From assembly GCA_028095005.1 (NCBI GenBank), contig CM051462.1, forward strand, positions 173,795,955 to 173,859,954: DNA of 64,000 bases, given 5' to 3'. The DNA comes from Rhynchospora pubera. Its lineage: Eukaryota > Streptophyta > Magnoliopsida > Poales > Cyperaceae. Positions 31,693-43,199 of the stretch are shown piece by piece. Made by a program: the position numbers and the translations under genes. The notes under the pieces were generated by a model that was not told the origin of the DNA, did no database searches, and saw only the letters and a program-made list of their open reading frames with translations. How positions within the stretch are numbered: the stretch's first letter is position 1; each line of letters begins with the position of its first letter.

Positions 31693-32165
31693 TGTAAGTG
31701 CAACAACGATTCTAGAATGCGGAATTAACCAGGAATCGTAAAATACCTCGTGCCATCGCTAATCGAAATCGAGTGTTGAGTGGATGAAGTTGAAACCCGC
31801 AAGCCATGCACGACTCCTCTTCTATCACATCTGCTCCGTATCCAAATTGAAGAGCAGAAATCGTTAGTCATTAGGCGGAAGCGTTAGTATTGATCTTCTT
31901 TGAGTTTTCCTCAGCCATAATGATGGTCAACAATGGCGTTTTTCTCTTTTCTTTACTGAAATTTCTTAATGGCAGAATTATGGGAAAGTGTGCCTTAAAA
32001 TTTCAGATTATAGAGTATTTAATGCTGAGGCAACTAAAGGGATCAAGTACAATGAATCTGGTCCATCAGAATTTCCATCAAATTATGATGCACCCTTTAG
32101 TTAATTATCTTAGATGAACTTGGCTCACACATTAATTATCATAGGCCACATTAAATATTCCAACA
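31693..32165 (-). repeat. 5' LTR of the young non-autonomous element
   Basis: Same length as the left LTR and, by reading, the same sequence. It abuts the target duplication AAATC on the right. Confidence 0.9.
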
Positions 32166-33139
32166 AAATCATCATAAATTTTGGAAAACATGCAAAATAT
32201 AAATGAAAAAAAGCAGAATACAACTTGAATCATGCTTACTTTAACACCAGACTTATTTACCGAAAAAAATAATAATAAGATTCACCAAACCTTCTGGTCA
32301 AATACATAGTAAAAATTGAGGTCTGAACTCTGAAATATGTAGCATAACCACAGCAAGATACCACTGAAATTTTCAATTGTTAATTAAAACCATTTGATTT
32401 TGCTTGAGAACCAGATTTTCGAGAGCTAAAATAAAATGGATATTAGCATAAAAAAAAATTACTTGAAATGTATCTGTGAGCACCGTTTTTCAAAAATTTG
32501 CAAGATGTAATGGACAGCTAATTAAGTTGTCATTGGTTGGCAAATTATTTTTTGACGAAAAATAGGCTCAAACCCCTAAATTCGGCAGATCATAGAAATG
32601 GTGACTTGAGAGAGAGTGAGATACAAAACAAAACATGAATGACGGCATGACGCACATTCACAATTGATCAAATGATGCATGAACATGATCAACTTGACAG
32701 CTAATGTCGACCAAGTCAAGAGGCAATATCCAAATAGGCTTGGTGCCACCGCCAGAGAACTGCTTTTTAAGGTAAGAGTCATATTATTTCTGCCTTTGCA
32801 AATTGCAAGGGTGTCTTTCGCTAGGTCACTATGTACAAAGGCATGCACCGAGTCATATTAAGCATTTAAGCTAATGTCAATTTCCTTTAGTAAGCGCATT
32901 TAGCCATTTAGGGTTTAGAGTATAGGCTAACCAGTTACCAAAGCCCATGAAAATTTTGGCCCGAGATGCTCAAACATAACAGGCTGTAAATTTAGCCCAC
33001 TATAGACTCCTACTCTATGCAATAAAATTGACTGATTAATTAATTAACAGATAAAAATAGGGCGACAAATTGAAGTGTACGATCAAAGCAATGTTTTTCT
33101 ACTAAGTCATTATTCTTTGTGCAAAAATTAGAAGAGACT

Positions 33140-33400
33140 GAAGAGTTATGAATTTTACATTGGCCATTAATTGCTATATCCACGCCATAATTGTCCAGCA
33201 AATTCTTTCCACACGTATGACGTGCATTGTACATTTGTACTACCTTATACCTGGGAGGCTGGCTGGGACATTTTATCAGCTCATCTCGGGCATTGGCTAC
33301 ACAACACAAGTCATACCATACGTAGGGAGCTAGCTCAGAAAAAGTCGCTTCCACAAAAACCCTCACTAAGAAATGCACGTACGGCAAGCTTGGTTTAATT
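33140..33400 (+). pseudogene. Third relic of the MADS-like locus (upstream region only)
   Basis: The segment from GAATTTTACATTGGCCATTA through AATTGTCCAGCAAATTCTTTCC and GACGTGCATTGTACAT resembles the upstream flank of copy 2 (27215-27300) and, more weakly, of copy 1 (24765-24830). At the right end, TCCACAAAAACCCTCACTAAG recalls the leader of copy 2. No MADS-like coding part follows. It suggests a former three-copy array, now opened up by the LTR element. Confidence 0.4.
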
Positions 33401-33717
33401 TCTCATTTTTAAGTTTTATATATCAATTCATTCCCTTAATGGCAATGCACACTTGCATAAAGACCAAGAGGTTGGTAAATTTTTCTCGTGTGTGTTGAGC
33501 TCTTGCTGTTTTACAAATTCTGTTAGGATGAATTTCGCATGAAAGTTTTAATTTGGATATATGTACGATAGCATCTAGTTTTCTTTCCCATGCCATGTCC
33601 ATTTTTTTTTTGTTGGGATAAATATCATATGTACAATACGCGTATTACTTATGGAAAGAGATTAATTGCTGGAAAATTGTGGCATGCAAATATATGGTAA
33701 ATACAGTTGAATTTTTC

Positions 33718-34135
33718 TTTTGGTGCCACAAGTTTTCTAGGGCCACAAGTTTCTGGTGCCATAAATATCATAATTTTTCTTTTTCATTAATATTTTAAAA
33801 TTTTAAATTTTAATTTTAAATCTAAACCGTTGATCTTGTTCAATTTTACGAGCGATAGTTTATGTAATTTTTATAAATTTTGAAGTTTATTTGATATTCA
33901 ATCAAGAGGCTAATACGTTAACGTATTAAAATTAATATGTTATAACTAACAACATTCGTTCATTTTTTGGCTTCTTGTTGAAATGTCAAATAAACCCCAA
34001 ATTTTATAAAAAATATATATAGAAATTCATCACTTGTAAAATTGAACAATATCAATAGTTTTGATTGGAAAATTAATTTTTAAATTTTAAAATATTAATA
34101 AAAAAAAAGAAACTGTAGCATTTGTGGCACCAAAA
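33718..34135. mobile_element. MITE, copy 2 of the 24-kb family
   Basis: The left end reads TTTTGGTGCCACAAG and the right end TTTGTGGCACCAAAA. The interior shares CCGTTGATCTTGT, TCAATTTTACGAGCGATAG-type and ATTTTATAAAAA blocks with 24051-24416. This copy has an extra GGCCACAAGTTTCTGG segment near its left end and is more diverged from its own inverted partner. Confidence 0.65.
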
Positions 34136-36424
34136 ATTTGTTACAGTAAAACCTTCCTCGTTATGCGTAAATTAATATTATTTTTCGCACAGAGATCACT
34201 ACGCTACGTATATATAGATATAGTAGTCAGTTAGTCTTAGAAGTTTTTAACAAAAGTGCAATGTCTTAAACACCGTACCAAAACTCATACCAGCTGTCAA
34301 TCGGATTCAAGTATTTTCTGAACGTTCCCTGTATTCTCCTATTTTTATAGGGATATCTCCATACCGGTCGCCGTTCCAGTTTTAATTACTGACAGGAATG
34401 CAGTATATTTAAAACACAATATTATAAAAGTGAAAGACTGTCCTCAATGCTTTCAGGAAATTTTCTTAATTAAATTTCGTTAAACTTTTTATAATTTGAA
34501 GCTTCTTCGCAGAATTCTTTGCATACGGTTTCACTCGAAAGCCAACATGGAGACGGTGCAGGTCGGGCACCTATCTCAGCCATGTCCATCTTGATGTTAA
34601 AGTTAAATTGTGAAGTAGTTGAAATCTCAAACCTACCATATGAAAATAAGTTAACGTATCATTAGGTGCCATTATTATTGTTTATAATTCTATTGTTGAA
34701 ACAATTGGGAAAAAAAAAAGTTCAAAATTATTATTGGTCAACGAACTCACACAATTCATAAAGCCGAAAAAAAAAAACACAAAAAGAAAAGAGAAGAAGA
34801 AGATGCTGAAATATAAAGAAATTAAAAGGCAATTATTCATTTCTGGAAATAGTAAACAAATTTGCATATATTCTTAAAAGAGGTCATTCTATATATCGAC
34901 AAACTAATTACACCAATGGAATTGTGTAATTTATTTCTTTGACAAAATGATATAAAATAGTTATAAATAATTAAAGAAATATTTTTTTAGAGATCCATTT
35001 ATCACCTTTAGGTGCTTGTCGTATACAACGAATGTTTGCATCCTCAAATCATCTTGACTAATTGAGAAGCCTTGTCTCGAATATTGATAGCTTGTCTCTG
35101 CTATCTCATTTGTCTTTTCAACTATTTGGTTACATCTTTAATTACAATATAAAATAAAATATAGGGCATTATGAAATTTAGAAAATTTTAAGCAATCATC
35201 AAGCCAGTTTTCTAACTCATGCGTATATGTCAAATTAGTTTCAGAGAATGAGTAACTTCTAGCAATATACACATGCATTATCACTTGTTAGCTTATCCTC
35301 GAAACACATAGAATTATAGTTTTCTCCAATATCATACAATGTTAAAACCATGATTAAATTAGTTATAAAATCGAAATTCCTGAATATTTTAATATTATTT
35401 TTATTTTTTGGATAAATTATTACGATGAGAAAATAACTCCTGAAGTCCGTTGGGCTTATAAGAAGGATTCTAATTGAGCCCATAATGGACTCCACTCCCT
35501 GAAACTGAAAAAGGAAATAGAGAAAATAAAGGGCGAAAAAGAAGTACGAAGCGAATTTGCGAAAGAACATGATCGAATGATAGATCAGATATATCTCATG
35601 TCATCCTTCAGTTAATGAGATGAGATCAATAATGATCATGTAGAGAAGTTTTATACTTTTATGATAGCATATTAGCATGAAGCGTAGCACGGTACAGCAT
35701 TTCTACCGCTGAAAAGGACAAGTCTAATTTCTTAATATGGGTTGTACTCCAAATACTTTATGACATCAAATTTAAACGCAGTTTATTTATCCAATCTAGT
35801 TTTATTGCAGAGACTGTGGCTTCGTTATGGTTTTATTTTTTACTGTTTAATTTCTTATAAAAAAAAAATGTGAATAAAATAACAGACTGTTAGTTTCTCT
35901 CTTTGTGTCGCTTGTAGGCTGTCTTTACCATTTGTGTATTTGTGTACTCTTAAAAACCTGTAAAGTAGGATAATTGCCTTATTGCTATTTGGTGTGCAAC
36001 TTAATTTTATTATTTATTGGTAAATAATATCCTTTTGTACTGGACGAATGTTTTTCACGGATAAATTGTAATTACCTGAACCTCATGCAGCAAGTAAAAT
36101 TTACAGATTGCTTCATCGGTTACCATCCTATAATATTTTCTTGGTACTATTAAAAGTTCAGCGGAGTTCTTCAGAAGACGACTCTGATAGCTATCTGAAT
36201 TGTAAACTGAACTTGAAGTGCACTGCGATAGCATACATTATACATCCGCAACTTTCTATCTTTTCCATCATAAACAGTATCTCAGGTGCCAAAAGAAACT
36301 TTGTTAGTCACGAAATATCCGTTGTCAATTTTCTCCTTTGTTGAGGCCCACAAACATCACAGGGAAAGTGCATAGCATCAATAAAAAAAAACTATAGGAA
36401 ATTGATTATTGTCATCTCTATTTC
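34136..36424. other. AT-rich intergenic DNA, no gene seen
   Basis: Open frames here are short, T/F-rich translations of A/T runs, without domains. No repeat boundary was recognised. Confidence 0.4.
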
Positions 36425-37262
36425 TACCATCGCTACCATCGCTCCCTCTAGTGAAATGCTCTCCTCTTCTCATCCAGCGAAACGCTCACCTCACCTCGTC
36501 TCACCTAGCGAAGCACTCCCCTCTCCTCACCCAGCATGGATACGCTCCCTCTCCCTTCTACGCACCCTTCTGTCTCTCTCCCTTTCCTCTCTGTGTCTCT
36601 CTCCCTTTCTTCTGTGCTTCAGATTTTTTTCTTTTTGTTTATTGCATCTGTTCAATTTGTTACTTTAAGTGTTCATTTTGTTTTGTTGTGCATTAAAATT
36701 CTGTGTTTATTTTATGTCTCACTTTGTTGGTGTATATGTTCACTTTGTTCATTCATATGTTCAATTTGTTTTCTTGCTTGTTAGATTTATGTGTCTATGT
36801 TCACTTTGTTCATTCATATGTTCAATTTGTTATTCTATATGTTCAATTTGTTACTTCTATGTGTTCAATTTGTTTTGTTGTGCGGTCAGAGTTCTGTGTT
36901 TATTTTATGTCTCACTTTGTTGGTGTATATGTTCACTTTGTTGGTGTATATGTTCAATTTGTTATTCTATATGTTCAATTTGTTTTCTTGCTTGTCAGAG
37001 GAAAGACAGAGAAGAGAAGAAAAGGCACGGGGGTAGAAGGAGAGTGAAGAGGGACGGAGGGGAGTGTGGCAGAGAAGGGAAGAGAAGAGGTAGAGAAGAT
37101 GAACGCGCTAGGGAAGGAGAGCGCGCGTGAGAGGAGAGAGCGGAAGGAGAGCGCTCGTGAGAGGAGAGGGAGAGGAGAGCGCTCGTGAGAGGAGAGGGAG
37201 AGCGCTCGTGAGAGGAGATGGAGCGAAAATTCTATTTTTGGTTAGCGATGGTAGCGATGGTA
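36425..37262. mobile_element. Foldback-like element with 19-bp inverted ends and repeat arms
   Basis: TACCATCGCTACCATCGCT (36425-36443) is inverted exactly at 37244-37262. Inside the left end is a pyrimidine-rich arm (to about 36620). A T-rich core follows with many TATGTTCAATTTGTT/CACTTTGTT units, and a purine-rich arm (37000-37230) carries the unit GAGAGCGCTCGTGAGAGGAG three times. About 65 bp of the core (from about 36680) recur at +193 bp. Frames are open in several phases over the core, only because the repeats lack stops. No target duplication was seen. Confidence 0.6.
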
Positions 37263-37907
37263 CAAAATGCGATGGTGGTTATAATTCCTGCAAAGTATAA
37301 CTAAAGGTTAGAAGAGTACTGAGTCCATATGAGCAACTCTAAACAACTGTTACTGTTAAAATTTGTTTGAGAACAGAATAAAAATAAATATAAAAAAAAT
37401 AAAGATATTACTCAGCTAGCTATGTACTTTACCAGTTTCCCTTGTTAATCTTTCTTTGTAATTAAACAGTTTTAGATTCTCAGACCCATACATGATCCTC
37501 CAAGGACTGTGTAATCAGGCATTTACGAGAATTTACCTTCATAGAACAGCACATACGATGCAGGTAATACAGCTCAAATCAGACATCCCAAACAGAAGAA
37601 AGGAAGCACGGAAAAGCAAACCTACCAAATACAAACCACCAACTATACCATAAAAGCAGCCATTATTACGTAAACACAACAAGAAAGAAGTCACTAATAA
37701 TAATTATTTTTAAATATAGTTTGACGAGTGCTGAATGCACTCCTACAAGGACCTACCATCTATATATAGCGATCACTTTAGTTAGCTAGATATAAAACTC
37801 CTATATCACCTTGTTATCAGCTTTCAAAACCAAACTAAACCAACCTCCCTTTCCAAAGCAAAAACTGTACACTTCATCTCTCTTTAGTCAATTTTTCAGA
37901 ACCAACT

Positions 37908-40900
37908 CTAAGTTGAAGAGGCTGCTTGTCTGTCCTTGCGTTTCTCAGCTAAAAACTTGTCAGTATCGGCACCTTTAACTGTAAACTCCATAAGAAGATC
38001 TTCATACAATTTGGCAAGGGTGGTTTTAAAGTTATCTGAGGTTCTGAAGCTATATGAGGCAGGGGGCGGGGGCTTCGATTTTGGGTCCTCCACTACCTCT
38101 TGTGGGTTCTCTTCTTTCTCCTCTTCATCATCAGGGATTTTGGAGCCGACTATGACACCTTCCATGTATGCCTTGCATGCTCGCAGGATTATGCCACCAT
38201 GCTCCTGGAAATGACCCGCCACATAGTCCTCAAAATGCTACAAGATGCAAAGGGATAAAAACTGATTATGCATGGTCAATAACATTGCTGAAAGCTTAAA
38301 ATTCCGAATATCATTTTTCAAGGCGTAATCTGTTCTCACATTCTATATACCCCCCCCCCCCCCCCCCCAACCACACACAACAAAAAAAAACAATTTTTTT
38401 CTTTTGTTTTACCATTAAAACCTCAGAACTGCTGCAGCATATTTGGGTAACAGGCAAATGGCACCCAACCAATTAAACCAAGTCTAAAGAAATAAAAGTG
38501 GCAAATTTGCCTTTATAAAAAGAAAAATGGAGAAAACTAATTCCCCAGGAAGAAGGCCAAAGCCATCAACAATCTCAAGACAAAGGTACCTTAGGTGGAT
38601 TGCGCAGGGAGTAGAGCATGGTCTTGCAGGATAAGAGGAAGGTGTTCTCATTGTACATCAGGGAATTGCGCTCACCAGTTGGGGTGTTGGCGCTGCTCGC
38701 ATAGCCAGGCTCATTGAAGTACGGCTTCTCATTCAGCACCAGCGCCTGGATCGAGACCAGAACCTGAAGCATAGTTGAGGTCTTGCTGTTCCACTTCTCA
38801 CACCCGCTTCCTGACCAGGTATTCAGCAGGCTCAGGCACACCTTCCCGCATTGGTACAGGTTCGGGTTCAAACGCAGCCCGCCCGAGTGGTAGTGTGCTT
38901 TCTGGAATGACATTGTTTACACAATTTTGTTTAGATAAACATGGGATAGTACAATGCTATATTGTACAAGCATTTTATTTCATGGCGATACTTTGCTTTC
39001 TGGTTTTGTATCAAACTAGAGTTGAGCAATTATTGTCGCCTTTGACTACCTTTAAACTCAGATATGTACAACCCTAGGGGTAAAATATAAAATGATTCCT
39101 TTTAGTCCTCAAGCATTCGAGATAGTCCATTTGGCTCATTACATCTCACATGAAGGAATTTTAAAACTCATTCAAAGTGACACATGAAAGTTGTCAGTAG
39201 GTTTATAGAGACAAATCCACAACATTCCTATATTAGAATTTGTATCAAATTCCATAAATAGAAAGTAATATAGGACAAAAAGACAACTTGGTAGTGTAAG
39301 GACTGAATGAGAAATTCCAATTAACTTGGACCAAAGTAGAAATTACATAAAAAAACTTTTCAAAGCCCTATTAACTATTTAATCCATCAACTATTATCAA
39401 GTAAAAGATGAAATTGGCACAATTCCCCAGTGTTAATAGTTTGGCACCAGAAACGCGTGCAACTGTAACAACAAAATTTGGTACGGAACTGAAAAAACAA
39501 TACCCATATATACAATGCTTACAGGAGGATTATGAGGGTAGTCACAAGGAAACTGGATATCAAAGAAGAAGAGCCCATTATGATAAGGAGTTCCATCAGG
39601 GCCCACAATAGCAGCTCTTAACAGATCTATCCTGTCTTCACATGCTCTGACCATTATTGTATCTGCCAAAGGACAAATGAATTCATAATTCACTAACTTG
39701 TACTTGCAATGGTTTTGACCTTTTAGGGGGTGTTTGGCAGCACCGTAAGTTAGTGGGGTTAGGGATCAACGTTAGGTACTTTTGGGATTAGTGTTTGAGA
39801 AGAAGTTAGTAAATTTTAGTTCTGACGTGAGTACTAACCTTGTTGATCTCAAACTCCTTGGGCAATTGTAGGTTAAAAAGTTGGATTACTAACCTAAAAG
39901 TTAGGCTAAACTCATGCATGCCAAACACCCCCTTATTGTTTATCAGAAATTCTGTACCTGGCAAGTCTTTCTCTAGCAGCTTCCAGTCTTGCTGTACCCT
40001 CTTGACCCAATCTTTTGAAGGCTGGTATTTTCAAATATTGAAAAAATAAAATAAAATAGATGAAATTCAACCTCAACGAGTAGGCCAAAGAGCCACATTT
40101 GGAGTAAAGTATCTCCTCTTAAAGGTTTACCATGCCATTTTTTTGGGAGGTTTATTCTAAAATTAATATGCATGCAGGAACATGATGCTTGCTACAGAAT
40201 GAACATCTCAGTAGGTGCTACTAGAACAAATTTCTCATTAAGGATCCCATATACTTGCTCCTTTCAGGACGAAACGTAAAATATTCACACAATGAAGCAA
40301 ATATTGTTTAGAGGGTGACTAGGCGTAGGGTTTAGCAAATGAAAGGGAAATAAAAGTAAGAGAAATAACATAAAGGCGAGAACATAAAGAGGGGCAACAC
40401 AAGGAGAGATGGTAAGACATATAACAGAGAGAGAAGACAAGGTACATAGGAATTTTCACAAAGAAAGACACAGTTTTTTGAAAATTTATTATGACTGTTT
40501 CAACTATTACTACTAGACTCTCTCAAGTAGATTTAAGAAATTAGCAACCCAGAAAGCCAGAAAAGTTCAGAATATATATAAAATAAAATCCATGTCAAAA
40601 ACAAACTTTTCTCCTTTATAATATACCAGGGCCGGGGGAAATGTCCGAGACTTGCGCATAATCTTACATTTATTTGGAATTACAAGCATATTATTGCAAT
40701 TTTTTTTCAAATATCATTGTAGAAATGCTTTTAAAACTTTTACTTGGCAATAAACAGACACCAGCATAGCTCTGCATTATGGCTTGGTAATGACAAGAAA
40801 TCTAATTAAGTATAGAACTGAAATTTGATTGAACTACATTTGGCCTATTATTTAACTGAATCAGCTAAAACGACTACACTTAACCAGTGTTCATGCAGTT

Positions 40901-42871
40901 CTATTAGATTGCATCACTCATCGCAATTGGACCATGAAATGATGAAACCCCTTTCTCACCCCGACACCCCCCACCCCACCCCACCCCCACAAATTACCAT
41001 CAAGATTATTTTAACAATTATTTTTGAGATGTAAATATGGATGCATATATTTGTGCAAAATATCAAAACTATAGTATCAGAAGCATCCACAGGACAATTT
41101 AACATAAAGAGGTGAAAAAAAACGTATGAAATATCAAAGGTACCTTCTTCCCAGCACAGTTTTTGCTTAGAAAGTGATGATCTGGGAATTCAGGCACAGT
41201 ATCAAACTGCTTGAATGCCCTAAATTTCCTCTCTATAACATGCTCAATCTCATTCTTGGGACGGTATGAGATCGGCATCTCAGGCTGGGGTTGCTCTGGT
41301 TCCTTTGGAGCGAGCCACGGCACAGTCACCTCAACACCAGGTGGCAGGTCCATGCTGTCGAACTTTGCTGCGAGGAACTGATCATACGCCACACTGTCCA
41401 TCACATCGTACTCAAGATCATCATCATCATCATTACCATCACAATCGCCATCATCATAGTAGTCATCATACATCAAGTCATCCTCATCCATCATTCCATA
41501 GTCTTCAGGGTCAGAAGTTTCCATGGCCTTTCCTGAATCCTGAAATTTTTAATAGTACAATAACTGAGCAGTTGATTTTTTTTTTTGGCTTTATATTTTT
41601 TCACAATTCTGGACAAATCAGATCAATTCTGGGTACAAATCAGCCATACCATTAATAGCCAATTACATGGATTTCTCATAATTCTAGTTGAATAAGAAAA
41701 TACACCAAGTCGATCAGATTTCTTATGTATTCGTGGATGTGAAAAATAAGAGGAATAAGAAAAGCACATTCAAATACCCCATGACCTAAATGAAATTAAA
41801 AAAATAAAAAATGGTAAATCGGATAAAGGCATGCCTTTTCTTGCCACTCCATATCATAATCCACGACCTCCTTGTTTTTCTGTTTAGAGGAACTTTGGCC
41901 AATTGAGAGTTCAGATCCCGAATAAGTGCTTGCTTCAAGCTGAAATCAGAAGCAACAAAAAACTTATGGGCCAGTCCATTTGGGCTAAAAGTTGGAAATC
42001 ATATACAGACAGAGAAAATATAGCACACTGAAAAACAAAGCTCTGAGTTCTAAATGATCTTAGTTAAATAATTGCTGCTTAAAATTTCACCATTCAATTA
42101 CAGTTCAGCCAAATTAAACCATTCAACTACAGTTCAGCCAGACCATAAACCCTAGCTGAATGTTACCTGTTGATGAACTTCACATAAGATTAAGATTAAA
42201 TCCACCCCCAAAGTCCCGAAATTGAATCTAAAGGTGAATAATCGATAATAAATTGTTTCAACTCAAATGAAGCTATCCACCAGTAAAAACCCTAGTATAA
42301 AGAAAAGATAAAAAAGGAAAAGAAAAAAGCATAAGATACCTGACAGCCCGGTAGCTTCCATGAGGTGCCTCCATTAAGCAAGCTAAAAAAAAACAAAGAA
42401 TCGGACTTAGAACAATGAAAAAATATATATCGTTCTTCTGTAGAACAATTTGACATAGGACCGAGTAATCAAATTAAAATAAGAAATTATGACTCATTAC
42501 AAAGTTCTCATCTGAAAGTTCACTTAATCTTTTTCATTGGCAACAAAAAAAACCCTAATGAACCAAAATCTTCAGAATGGACTTATTGTAGAAGCAATCT
42601 TTCGAATTAGTACAGTTCAAAACTTTACTAAAATGCAGGTCCTTTTTTACAATCTCAGTAAAAGCGAAGAACCAGAAGCAAATTCCTGAAATAATTTGAC
42701 TATTGAGAAACCAAGTCAACAGGATCGCATCCAAATCACAAGGATCAAGGGTTTATTGGACGAAACAACAAAGCTAAACAAAATGAATCAACGAAAAGAA
42801 GAAGAAATAATCTATAAAAGCGTAACTACAAGGAGAAGAAGAAGAGTACTGAGTACATACCCTGAATCCAT
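37908..42871 (-). CDS. Ubiquitin-conjugating enzyme E2, UBC25/UBC26 (PHO2-related) type
   Basis: Eight coding exons: 42871-42861, 42382-42340, 41939-41835, 41539-41144, 40021-39958, 39662-39523, 38901-38590 and 38237-37908. They give 466 residues in an unbroken frame. The enzyme accepts ubiquitin from E1 on a cysteine and passes it to substrates. Residues 19-53 are Ser/Lys-rich, and about 60-105 are strongly acidic. The UBC domain begins at about 188 (KDWVKRVQQDW) and includes HNGLFFFDIQFPCDYP, the NPN motif in LRLNPNLY and active-site Cys275 in GKVCLSL. A C-terminal helical and acidic tail ends QAASST. This domain is shared by plant UBC23-26 and animal UBE2O/BIRC6. Length is in the plant UBC25/26 range, far below PHO2/UBC24. 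All introns are GT-AG except intron 3. The 5' side is GA-rich. Confidence 0.9.
38350..38368. repeat. 19-C homopolymer in intron 7 of the E2 gene
   Basis: Nineteen consecutive C on the plus strand (G in the transcript) lie inside intron 38238-38589. Length may vary or be mis-assembled. Confidence 0.85.
39726..39932. mobile_element. PIF/Harbinger (Tourist-like) MITE in intron 5 of the E2 gene
   Basis: The ends are GGGGGTGTTTGGCA and, inverted, TGCCAAACACCCCC, flanked by TTA on both sides (39723-39725 and 39933-39935). A TTA duplication with this terminal type is characteristic of Tourist-like MITEs. It makes up 207 of the 295 bp of intron 5 and ends 24 bp from the donor site at 39957, so the original intron was about 85 bp. 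Confidence 0.85.
41540..41834 (-). other. GC-AG intron 3 of the E2 gene
   Basis: The exon ends GAAAAG and the intron opens GCATGCC; it closes TTTCAG before GATTCAGG. Reading on from GAAAAG meets a stop after 12 codons, and no GT donor nearby keeps the frame. GC donors form a small minority class in plants and usually sit in an otherwise strong AG/GC context, as here. Confidence 0.7.
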
Positions 42872-42879
42872 CTCACTGA

Positions 42880-42975
42880 ATACGTAGAGAGAGAAAGAGA
42901 GAGAGACAGGTGGGGGTTAGAGGGAAAGGGACGACGAAACGAAACTAGGGGGAGAGAGAGAGAAAGGGAAAAGAC
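42880..42975. repeat. GA-rich tract at the 5' side of the E2 gene
   Basis: Runs of GAGAGA (42888-42908, 42950-42970) lie 10-105 bp upstream of the start codon, read as CT-rich on the transcribed strand. CT-rich leaders are common in plant housekeeping genes. No TATA box was identified with confidence. Confidence 0.5.
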
Positions 42976-43199
42976 AAGAGAGCGATTGTTCGCCAGTGAT
43001 GGCAAGACTCGTTCTACGTGGGCCCCGCTTTTTTTATACGTCTTGCGACATAAGAAAATGACTGGACAAAAGTGGACTGGAGAGAAGTCTCATGCACCAG
43101 CAGTTTTCTGCCTGGACCTGGTCTATGCAGACGCAGTAAGTATCCAGCCGGTCGGTGACAACAATGGAAGATGAAAAGGTTTATTATAAGGTGTCTTCA

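Larger units (their letters stand above)
28645..32165 (-). mobile_element. Young non-autonomous LTR retrotransposon (3521 bp)
   Basis: Two 473-bp LTRs flank 2575 bp that hold no gag or pol. The 5-bp direct repeat AAATC borders the element at 28640-28644 and 32166-32170. On the minus strand the LTR starts TGTTGGAATATT and ends GTTGCACTTACA. A TGGTATCAGAGC priming site lies two bases inside the right LTR, and a purine tract lies inside the left one. The LTR start and methionine-type primer suggest a Ty1/copia relative. With no coding capacity it must borrow proteins from another element. No difference between the LTRs was seen by eye, so insertion is recent. Confidence 0.9.

Noticed and set aside
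32576..32861. Pair of overlapping frames of 60 to 90 codons on both strands
   Set aside because: No domain, no codon pattern and no splice or promoter support; treated as chance.
36669..37130. 153-codon frame rich in Phe, Cys and Val, resembling a membrane protein
   Set aside because: It is the translation of TATGTTCAATTTGTT-type repeats without stops. Neighbouring frames are open too, and it runs into GA repeats. No start context, domain or codon bias supports a gene.
41266..41655. Plus-strand His-rich frame
   Set aside because: It is antisense to the acidic exon of the E2 gene; Asp codons read backwards give His/Ile/Val runs.
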